From: Mycobacterium sp. MYCO198283
GTDB taxonomy: Bacteria; Actinomycetota; Actinomycetes; Mycobacteriales; Mycobacteriaceae
Reading direction: 5' to 3'
Assembly (NCBI RefSeq): GCF_021213805.1
Contig: NZ_JAJQJI010000008.1
Location: 124,001 to 188,000 of the forward strand
Length of the DNA: 64,000 nucleotides
The position numbers and the translations under genes were made by a program. Position 1 is the stretch's first letter. Each line of letters starts with the position of its first letter. Of this stretch, positions 57,712 through 64,000 are shown in pieces. Below the pieces are notes generated by a model. The model did not search any database. It was not told the origin of the DNA and saw nothing but the letters and a program-made list of their open reading frames with translations.

Positions 57712-58167
57712 ATGACCATTCTCGACGCGAAGCCCCGTCCCGTCCGCATCCCGGCCCGCGACGAGGCGCCGGGCACCGCCCGTCCGGTACGCCGCCCTGC
57801 GCAGCGCCGGCCCGGCGGCGAACCCCTCCGCCACCGCGGTCCCGGCGTGGCACGCTCCCGCGCACCGCACCGCCGACGGCCGGTCACCCCGGTGACGACC
57901 GTCGCGCTGGGGCTCATGGCGGCGGCGCTGACCGTCTGGCTGGCGGTGGTGGGGCAGTTCGGCCAGGCCGCGGAGCGGCCCACCGCGCCCGCTCCCGACC
58001 AGCTGGCCGTGGTGCAGGTGCAGCCGGGGGAGACCCTGTATCACCTGGCGGCCCGGGTCGCGCCGGACGCGCCGGCGGCGCAGGTCGCCGACCGGATCCG
58101 CGACTTGAACGAACTCGACTCCGCGGTACTCCGGCCCGGCCAGACGCTCATCGCGCCGATCGGCTGA
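57712..58167 (+). CDS. chiZ: SOS-induced LysM membrane protein ChiZ
   Basis: Damage-inducible division-blocking cell-wall protein; the M. tuberculosis homologue Rv2719c (ChiZ) interacts with FtsI/FtsQ and affects septation. The 151-residue protein has a basic, Arg/Pro-rich cytoplasmic N-terminus (1-60), one membrane segment (about 63-85) and a C-terminal LysM domain (about 98-148, [20 protein letters not shown] to [12 protein letters not shown]) outside. It diverges from lexA across LexA boxes and precedes nrdR. Confidence 0.9.
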   Translation: MTILDAKPRPVRIPARDEAPGTARPVRRPAQRRPGGEPLRHRGPGVARSRAPHRRRPVTPVTTVALGLMAAALTVWLAVVGQFGQAAERPTAPAPDQLAVVQVQPGETLYHLAARVAPDAPAAQVADRIRDLNELDSAVLRPGQTLIAPIG

Positions 58168-58321
58168 TCCGGTGCGGCCGCAAAGCCGGAGGCGCACAGG
58201 CCGGCTCGTAGGATGCGCGGACGCGGAGCGCACGGCGTCGGTCACCGCGCTGCGGGCGGCGCGGGTAGGCTCGGCGGAGTCCGATCCCCCCTCTGGCGCC
58301 CGCGGCGGTGAAGGAGCAGTC

Positions 58322-58786
58322 ATGCACTGTCCGTTCTGCCGCCATCCCGATTCGCGGGTCGTCGACTCGCGGGAGACCGACGAGGGCCAGGCGATTCGGC
58401 GTCGCCGCTCGTGTCCGGAATGCGGTCGCCGCTTCACCACGGTGGAGACCGCGGTGCTGGCGGTGGTCAAGCGCAGCGGCGTCACCGAGCCGTTCAGCCG
58501 CGAGAAGGTGATCAGCGGCGTCCGACGTGCCTGTCAGGGCCGCGACGTCGACGAGCACGCGCTGATGCTGCTGGCGCAGCAGGTGGAGGACACCATCCGC
58601 GCCGGGGGTTCGGCGGAGGTGCCGAGCAACGAGGTGGGCCTCGCAATCCTCGGGCCGTTGCGCGAGCTCGACGAGGTCGCCTACCTGCGGTTCGCGTCGG
58701 TGTACCGCTCGTTCACCTCGGCCGACGACTTCGAGCGCGAGATCCAGGCGTTGCGTGCCCACCGGCGGGTGTCGGCCACCAGCTGA
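58322..58786 (+). CDS. nrdR: Ribonucleotide reductase repressor NrdR
   Basis: Nucleotide-sensing repressor of ribonucleotide reductase genes. The 154-residue protein has the zinc ribbon Cys3, Cys6, Cys31 and Cys34 ([14 protein letters not shown]) and an ATP-cone domain (about 48-138, [23 protein letters not shown] in parts). AAGGAG lies 7 bases before the ATG. No NrdR box was recognised in this window. The gene follows chiZ as in M. tuberculosis (Rv2718c). Confidence 0.97.
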   Translation: MHCPFCRHPDSRVVDSRETDEGQAIRRRRSCPECGRRFTTVETAVLAVVKRSGVTEPFSREKVISGVRRACQGRDVDEHALMLLAQQVEDTIRAGGSAEVPSNEVGLAILGPLRELDEVAYLRFASVYRSFTSADDFEREIQALRAHRRVSATS

Positions 58787-58849
58787 GCGGGCGACGGTTC
58801 GTCGGCCAGCCGCGGACGCGAGGACGGCCGACTCCGAGCCGCCGAACGA

Positions 58850-59806
58850 TCAGGACGGGTCGTCGGCCTCGCCGGTCTGCTCGGCGAGGAACCGCTCGAA
58901 CTCTGCGCCCAGTTCTTCGCCGCTGGGTAGTTCTTCCTCACGGACCAGCAGCGAGCGGTTCGCCTGTGCGTTGACGAAGGCGTCGAACTGCCGCTCGAGC
59001 GCCGTCACCACCTGGGCGACTTCGGGGTTCGACTCGACCTGCTCGTCGATTTTCGCGCGCACCACCGCGGCAGCTTCACCGAGCGCTCCCAGCGGCAGCT
59101 GCAGCGACGCACTCTTGGCGACCTGTTCGAGCAGCGCCTGCGCGGCGGCCGGGTAATCGGCCTGCGCCAAGTAGTGCGGCACGTGCACCGTGTAGCCGAT
59201 CACTTCCTGCCCGTGCTGGGCGAGCCGGTACTCCAGCAGGTTGGACGCGCTGGCGGGCACCTTGACCTCGCCGATCCACGGCTCGTGGTCGGCGATCAGC
59301 TCGCGGTTGTTCGCATGAGCTGTCAGGGTCACCGGGCGGGTGTGAGGCACCGCCATCGGGATGGCGCCCAGCCCGATCGTGCGCCGCACGCCGAGCCGCT
59401 CGGCGAGCAGCCGGACGGCGGTGATGAACCGCTCCCACTTGAGGTCCGGTTCCAGGCCCGCCAGCAGGAGGAACGGGGTGCCGACGCTGTCGTGCAGGGC
59501 GTACAGGCTGAGCTCCGGGTCGTCGTAGTCGGTGAAGTGATCGGTCTTGAACGTCATCATCGGCCGCCGCGAGCGGTAGTCGAGGAGCTCGTCGATGGCG
59601 AACGACGCCACGAGTTCGGTGTCGAGCGAGTCCTTCAGGTGCTGCGCGGCCAGCCGGATGGCATGGCCGGCGTCGGAGAAACCCTCCAGCGCGTGAACGA
59701 GGACCGGTCCGCGACCGTCCGCGGCGGACAGCTGCGGGGCGGGGAATTCCAGCTCGTACATGCCGGAGTGGTCGGGCCGATAACGCTGCTCGTCGGGTTC
59801 TGACAT
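58850..59806 (-). CDS. PAC2-family protein (Rv2714-like)
   Basis: The 318-residue protein belongs to the PAC2 group (proteasome assembly chaperone 2-like fold) widespread in actinobacteria; the biological role is unknown. Recognisable blocks are LVHALEGFSDAGHAIRLAAQHL, PLLLAGLEPDLKWERF-like segments and IGLGAIPMAVPHTRPV. The C-terminal third (about 225-315) is helical and acidic. I choose the ATG at 59806, with AGGAGG six bases upstream, rather than the GTG directly before it. Confidence 0.87.
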   Translation of the reverse strand: MSEPDEQRYRPDHSGMYELEFPAPQLSAADGRGPVLVHALEGFSDAGHAIRLAAQHLKDSLDTELVASFAIDELLDYRSRRPMMTFKTDHFTDYDDPELSLYALHDSVGTPFLLLAGLEPDLKWERFITAVRLLAERLGVRRTIGLGAIPMAVPHTRPVTLTAHANNRELIADHEPWIGEVKVPASASNLLEYRLAQHGQEVIGYTVHVPHYLAQADYPAAAQALLEQVAKSASLQLPLGALGEAAAVVRAKIDEQVESNPEVAQVVTALERQFDAFVNAQANRSLLVREEELPSGEELGAEFERFLAEQTGEADDPS

Positions 59807-59933
59807 CACTCACCTCCTGCGCCGCGCCGTGGACGCGTCGGGTGTCGTCGATCCGCCACGGCGTTGCCATCGGTATGCGCCGCGCATACCCGCATCACTT
59901 CAACGCGACACCTGGCCTCGGGTGTTCCTGCAG

Positions 59934-61349
59934 TCAGCCGCGGAATTGGGTGAGCGCCCGCAGCTTGTTCATGACGTCCAGGGCAGCGACCTTGTACGCC
60001 TCGGAGAACGTCGGGTAGTTGAACACCGCGTCGACGAGGTATTCGATGGTGCCGCCGCAGCCCATGACGGCCTGGCCGATGTGGACGAGTTCGGTGGCGT
60101 TGCTGCCGAAGATGTGCACACCGAGCAGCCGCAGGTCGTCGGTGGAGACGAGCATCTTGAGCATGCCGTAGGAGTCGCCGGCGATCTGGCCGCGGGCGAG
60201 CTCGCGGTACCGCGATACGCCGACCTCGTACGGGATGGACGCACGGGTCAGATCCACCTCGGTGGCGCCGACGTAGGACACTTCGGGGATCGAGTAGATG
60301 CCGATCGGCTGCAGTTCGGTCATGCCCTTGGTCGGCTCCCCGAAGGCGTTGTACGCCGCGAGCCGGCCCTGGTCCATCGATGTGGCGGCCAGCGCCGGAA
60401 AGCCGATGACGTCCCCGACGGCGAAGATGTGCTCGACCTTCGTGCGGAAGTCGTCGTCGACGGCGATCCGGCCGCGGTCGTCGACCTCCAGCCCGGCGTT
60501 CTCCACGTCGAGGTGCTCGGTCTGGCCCTGCCGGCCCGCCGAGTACATGACGGTTTCCGCGGGGATCTGTTTGCCGCTGCGCAGCGTGGTGACGGTGCCG
60601 GCGGATCCGACGTCGACGGCGGTCACCTCCTCGCCGAAGCGGAACGTCACCGCCAGGTCGCGAAGGTGGAACTTCAGCGCCTCGACGATCTCGGGGTCGC
60701 AGAACTCGAGCATCGAGTCACGCTTCTCCACCACCGTCACCTTGGTGCCGAGCGCGGCGAACATGGATGCGTATTCGATGCCGATCACCCCGGCCCCGAC
60801 GACCACCATCGAGGTCGGGATGGTCCGCAGGTCGAGGATGCCGTCTGAGTCGAGCACCCGCTCCTCGTCGAACTCCACCCCCGCGGGCCGGACCGGCTTG
60901 GTGCCCGTGGCGATCACGATGTACCGCCCGCTGACGGTGATCCGCTCGGCGCGGGTCGGATCCTCGACCACCAGGGTGTGCGGGTCGAGGAACCGGCCGT
61001 GGCCGGTGTAGAGCTCGATGCGGTTGCGCATCAGCTGCGACCGGACGACGTCGACCTCCTTGCCGATGACGTGCTGCGTGCGCGCCAGCAGATCGGCCGG
61101 TGTGATCTTGTCCTTGACCCGGTAGCTGGCGCCGTACAGCTCGCGCTGGCTCATACCGGTGAGGTAGACGACGGCTTCGCGCAGCGTCTTCGACGGGATG
61201 GTGCCGGTGTTCACGCAGACCCCGCCCAGCATCCGGCCGCGCTCGATCACCGCGACGGACTTGCCGAGCTTGGCGGCCGCGATGGCCGCCTTCTGGCCGC
61301 CGGGCCCGGATCCGATCACCACCAGGTCGTATTCCAGCATCGATGCCAT
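59934..61349 (-). CDS. sthA: Soluble pyridine nucleotide transhydrogenase SthA
   Basis: FAD-dependent enzyme that exchanges reducing equivalents between NADPH and NAD. The 471-residue protein has the FAD motif [13 protein letters not shown] (9-21), the second Rossmann motif [20 protein letters not shown] near 180, and a C-terminal dimerisation domain. At the disulfide position of related dehydrogenases it reads [13 protein letters not shown], with only one Cys (Cys45) and Thr in place of the second. This matches SthA, which has no redox disulfide, and rules out lipoamide dehydrogenase. Confidence 0.95.
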   Translation of the reverse strand: MASMLEYDLVVIGSGPGGQKAAIAAAKLGKSVAVIERGRMLGGVCVNTGTIPSKTLREAVVYLTGMSQRELYGASYRVKDKITPADLLARTQHVIGKEVDVVRSQLMRNRIELYTGHGRFLDPHTLVVEDPTRAERITVSGRYIVIATGTKPVRPAGVEFDEERVLDSDGILDLRTIPTSMVVVGAGVIGIEYASMFAALGTKVTVVEKRDSMLEFCDPEIVEALKFHLRDLAVTFRFGEEVTAVDVGSAGTVTTLRSGKQIPAETVMYSAGRQGQTEHLDVENAGLEVDDRGRIAVDDDFRTKVEHIFAVGDVIGFPALAATSMDQGRLAAYNAFGEPTKGMTELQPIGIYSIPEVSYVGATEVDLTRASIPYEVGVSRYRELARGQIAGDSYGMLKMLVSTDDLRLLGVHIFGSNATELVHIGQAVMGCGGTIEYLVDAVFNYPTFSEAYKVAALDVMNKLRALTQFRG

Positions 61350-61515
61350 GACATAGACATCTACGCCCGTCGCAGATCACCCGTACCCCAACCGGGTCAC
61401 ATCCGCGTGAACAATCTGCGGGCACTCATCCCCAGCGGCGCCGTCATCCACAGCAGCGGTCACCGGGATGCGCCGGCGCCGGGTTCTTGACGGGGGTGGC
61501 CGCGACGGTGGCCCC

Positions 61516-62595
61516 ATGACCTCATCACCGTTTCCTCCGCCGTCGGGCCCGTGGTCCGACTTCACCCTCACCAACCCGGCCGCGTTGATCGCCGCGCTGC
61601 CTGCCGTGCTCGGGTTCGCCCCGGAGCACTCACTCGTCCTCGTCACACTCGCGCGCGGTGAACTCGGGTCGGTGATGCGTGTGGGACTGTCCGACGACCT
61701 GCTCGCGGGCGTCGACCAGCTGGCCGAGGTGGCGTCACGAGCGCGGTGCGACGCCGCCATCGCGGTGATCGTGGACGCGGCCGGCGCCGACTGCACCGTC
61801 TGCGGCGATGACCACGCGGAGCTCGCCGCCGCGGTGAGCCGCGCGCTCTCACAGCGGGGCATCGCGCTGTGGGCGGCGCATGTCGTCGATCAGATCGCGC
61901 CGGGCGGCCGGTGGCACTGCGCGGACGGGTGCGGTGCCGGCGGCGTGATCGACGATCCGGCGGCGTCGCCGCTGGCCGCCGCAGCGGTGTTCGAGGGGCG
62001 TCGGCTCTACGGCCGGCGCGCCGATCTGGAGGCGCTCATCGCAGGCACGGACCCCGCCCGCACGGCGGGACTGCTGCCCGCGATCTCCGCGGAGGCGATG
62101 AGCCGCGCGGCGGCCGGCGACGATCCGGCGCGCACCCGCCGCGATGTGCGGACCGCGATGACGGTGGCGGCGCGGCTCGCCGACGGCCGCCGGCTGACCG
62201 ACCGGCAAGCGGTCCGCCTGGCGTGTGCGCTCACCGACGTCGCAGTGCGCGACACCCTGTACGCGCTGGCGGTCGGCGTGGCGGCGGCTGCCGCAGAAGC
62301 GCTCTGGGCAGAGCTCACACGCCTGTTACCGGATCGCTGGCGCGTCGAACCGCTCGTGCTGCTGGCCTTTTCCGCCTATGTGCGCGGCGACGGTCCGCTG
62401 GCCGGGATTGCGCTGGAGGCCGCGCTGCGCATCGACGGTGCGCACCGGATGGCGGTGATGCTCGACAAGGCGCTGCAGTCCGGGATGCGGCCCGAGCAGA
62501 TCCGAGAACTCGGCGCGACGGGATACGCGCTGGCGGAGCGCCTCGGCATACGGCTGCCGGGCCGGACGTTCGCGGGCCGTCGTCGCGCCGGCTGA
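61516..62595 (+). CDS. DUF4192 protein (Rv2712c-like)
   Basis: The 359-residue soluble protein has the DUF4192 opening FTLTNPAALIAALPAVLGFAP in parts and EHSLVLVTL, then ARCDAAIAVIVDAAGADC with a few cysteines (CTVCGDD, HCADGCGAG) and a helical C-terminal half. Function unknown; common in actinobacteria and in some actinophages and plasmids. I choose the ATG at 61516. It sits between the divergent sthA and convergent ideR; the ideR stop is 5 bases away. Confidence 0.83.
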   Translation: MTSSPFPPPSGPWSDFTLTNPAALIAALPAVLGFAPEHSLVLVTLARGELGSVMRVGLSDDLLAGVDQLAEVASRARCDAAIAVIVDAAGADCTVCGDDHAELAAAVSRALSQRGIALWAAHVVDQIAPGGRWHCADGCGAGGVIDDPAASPLAAAAVFEGRRLYGRRADLEALIAGTDPARTAGLLPAISAEAMSRAAAGDDPARTRRDVRTAMTVAARLADGRRLTDRQAVRLACALTDVAVRDTLYALAVGVAAAAAEALWAELTRLLPDRWRVEPLVLLAFSAYVRGDGPLAGIALEAALRIDGAHRMAVMLDKALQSGMRPEQIRELGATGYALAERLGIRLPGRTFAGRRRAG

Positions 62596-62599
62596 CGTG

Positions 62600-63289
62600 T
62601 CAGACCTTCTCGACCTTGACGGCGTGCGCCATCTCATGGGGGAGCTCCACCTGCTCATGACCGGGAATGAGGATGGCGACACCGCCATGTGGCTGGTTCT
62701 CCACGGTGACGCGGGCGTTCGGCACCACCCCGGCGTCCTTCAGGCGGGCAATCAGGTGAACGTCGCCCTGCACATGCTCGGTCAGTTGCCGCACCACCAC
62801 CGCGACCGGAAAGCCGGACGGCAGCTCGGTCAGCCGCACGAGGTGGCGGTCCTCGGCGCCCAGCGCGTCGATGCCGAGGTCCGAGAGCCCGGGGATCGGA
62901 TTGCCGAACGGAGAGACGGTCGGGTTGTCGAGCACCTGCACCAGCCGCCGTTCGACGTCCTCGCTCATCACGTGCTCCCACCGGCAGGCCTCGGCGTGCA
63001 CGTCCTCCCACGGCAGGCCGATCACGTCGACCAGCAGCCGTTCGGCAAGCCGGTGCTTGCGCATCACGGCGATGGCGAGGGTGCGGCCCTTCTCGGTGAG
63101 CTCGAGATGACGGTCGCCGGCCACGTGCAACAGCCCGTCGCGCTCCATGCGTGACACGGTCTGGCTCACGGTCGGCCCGCTTTGCTCGAGCCGCTCGGCG
63201 ATGCGCGCACGCAGCGGAACCACGCCCTCTTCCTCGAGGTCGTAGATGGTCCGCAGGTACATCTCGGTGGTGTCAACAAGGTCGTTCAT
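62600..63289 (-). CDS. ideR: Iron-dependent repressor IdeR
   Basis: Fe(II)-sensing DtxR-family regulator of siderophore and iron-storage genes. The 229-residue protein has all expected ligands at the standard numbers: Met10, Cys102, Glu105 and His106 for the primary site, and His79, Glu83 and His98 for the ancillary site. The winged helix is at 20-65 and the SH3-like domain at about 150-229. GGGAGG stands 8 bases before the ATG, and a GATTAGACT stretch about 30 bases upstream may hold the -10. A strong hairpin separates it from sigB. Confidence 0.97.
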   Translation of the reverse strand: MNDLVDTTEMYLRTIYDLEEEGVVPLRARIAERLEQSGPTVSQTVSRMERDGLLHVAGDRHLELTEKGRTLAIAVMRKHRLAERLLVDVIGLPWEDVHAEACRWEHVMSEDVERRLVQVLDNPTVSPFGNPIPGLSDLGIDALGAEDRHLVRLTELPSGFPVAVVVRQLTEHVQGDVHLIARLKDAGVVPNARVTVENQPHGGVAILIPGHEQVELPHEMAHAVKVEKV

Positions 63290-63351
63290 GGCCGTCCTCC
63301 CGGTCGGCGCCAGTCTAATCGGCTGGCTGGCATTACGGACTTCCCTGACCG

Positions 63352-63401
63352 CGAAACCGGCCGTGTGCCGCCCGCGAGGGGGCAGCACACGGCCGGTTTC
63401 G
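63352..63401 (-). terminator. Strong hairpin between sigB and ideR
   Basis: The 17-base arms CGAAACCGGCCGTGTGC (63352-63368) and GCACACGGCCGGTTTCG (63385-63401) pair perfectly around a 16-base loop, 13 bases after the sigB stop. No U-run follows on the minus strand, as is common for mycobacterial terminators. It should end or attenuate sigB transcription ahead of ideR. Confidence 0.8.
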
Positions 63402-63413
63402 TCGAAAGCGTCG

Positions 63414-64000
63414 TCAGCTGGCGTAGGAGCGGAGCCGGTCGGCGCGGTCGCCGTTGCGCAACTTGGCCATGACTTCGCGCTCGATCTGGCGGACCCGCTC
63501 ACGGGACAGGCCGAACAGCTTGCCGATCTGGTCCAGCGTGCGAGGCTGGCCGTCATCGAGCCCGAAGCGCAGGCGAATGACCTGCTGTTCGCGCTCGTCG
63601 AGGGTGCTGAGCACGTGCCGAATGTCGGTGTGGAGCAACTCGGCGATGACGGCGTTCTCGGCGGACATCGCCTCGGCGTCCTCGATGAAGTCGCCCAGCG
63701 GCGCCTCCTCGTCGCTGCCGACCGGCATGTCGAGGCTCACCGGATCGCGGCTGTGTTCCAGCAGATCGTTGATCTTCTCGACGGGGATGCCCGATTCGGC
63801 GGCCAGCTCCTCGTCGCTGGCCTCGCGACCGAGGTGCTGGTGCATCTCACGCTTGATCCGGGCGAGCTTGTTGACCTGCTCGACGAGGTGGACCGGCAGC
63901 CGGATGGTGCGGCTCTGGTCCGCCATGCCGCGGGTGATGGCCTGCCGGATCCACCAGGTGGCGTAGGTGGAGAACTTGAAGCCCTTGGTGTAGTCGAACT
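63414..64000 (-). CDS. sigB: RNA polymerase sigma factor SigB (5' end outside the window)
   Basis: Principal-like alternative sigma factor for stress and stationary phase. The visible C-terminal 194 residues include region 2 ([15 protein letters not shown]) just inside the window edge, region 3 ([22 protein letters not shown]), and region 4 with [15 protein letters not shown] and the helix-turn-helix [19 protein letters not shown]. The last residues [15 protein letters not shown] match SigB rather than SigA. The frame stays open to base 64000. Confidence 0.96.
   Translation of the reverse strand, partial: FDYTKGFKFSTYATWWIRQAITRGMADQSRTIRLPVHLVEQVNKLARIKREMHQHLGREASDEELAAESGIPVEKINDLLEHSRDPVSLDMPVGSDEEAPLGDFIEDAEAMSAENAVIAELLHTDIRHVLSTLDEREQQVIRLRFGLDDGQPRTLDQIGKLFGLSRERVRQIEREVMAKLRNGDRADRLRSYAS

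Overview
ORGANISM. The window is about 70% GC and carries a mycobacterial core gene order: pptT-truB, ribF-rpsO-lppU-pnp-pepR, ald/dapB, thyA-dfrA, thyX-dapA-rnj, ftsK, pgsA3-cinA-clgR-pspA, recA-recX, miaB, miaA-dapF-hflX, lexA/chiZ-nrdR, sthA and ideR-sigB. recA has no intein, a gluABCD importer lies between recX and miaB, and a GH65/HAD pair lies between truB and mntR. This fits a fast-growing Mycolicibacterium-type species better than M. tuberculosis; I cannot name the species. No tRNA, rRNA, CRISPR array, transposase or phage genes were seen. LAYOUT. 1-5.3 kb: 3' part of pptT, truB, a maltose/trehalose-type phosphorylase with its phosphoglucomutase, and mntR with an autoregulatory operator. 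5.4-12.0 kb: ribF, rpsO, lppU, pnp, pepR and an SDR, all on the plus strand. 12.0-18.2 kb: ald, dapB and partners, a dienelactone hydrolase, and the folate/thymidylate operon thyA-dfrA joined to a YcaQ-type DNA glycosylase. 18.2-24.3 kb: a minus-strand accessory island. 24.3-31.6 kb: thyX, dapA, rnj, a mycofactocin-type SDR with a small monooxygenase, and ftsK. 31.6-38.9 kb: argA, pgsA3, cinA-type gene, the envelope-stress set clgR-pspA-pspM, ephG, a glycosyltransferase and recA-recX. 39-50.8 kb: gluABCD, miaB, miaA, dapF, hflX and neighbours. 51-64 kb: a DEAD-box helicase, a lipoprotein esterase, a BisC-type molybdoenzyme, an acyl-CoA dehydrogenase, the lexA/chiZ SOS pair, nrdR, sthA, ideR and the 3' part of sigB. 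THE ISLAND. The part worth most attention is a polymorphic-toxin locus predicted to use type VII secretion. Two WXG100-like proteins, a 425-residue toxin and an immunity gene overlap as one operon. Downstream lie an orphan toxin end with no start codon, three sets of a two-gene immunity pair in different states of decay, a frameshifted colicin-type immunity gene, and two short toxin-tail remnants. The orphan toxin end begins with a 358-bp segment about 98.6% identical to the stretch just before the tip of the active toxin. Recombination between these direct repeats would give the secreted protein a new tip next to its own immunity gene. REGULATION. The sequence supports a LexA box plus a PafBC-type promoter for recA, LexA boxes between lexA and chiZ, an MntR palindrome over the mntR promoter, a SigE-type promoter for clgR, a TetR-type palindrome before the acyl-CoA dehydrogenase, several leaderless starts, and a leaderless 12-codon ORF whose stop overlaps the pgsA3 start.
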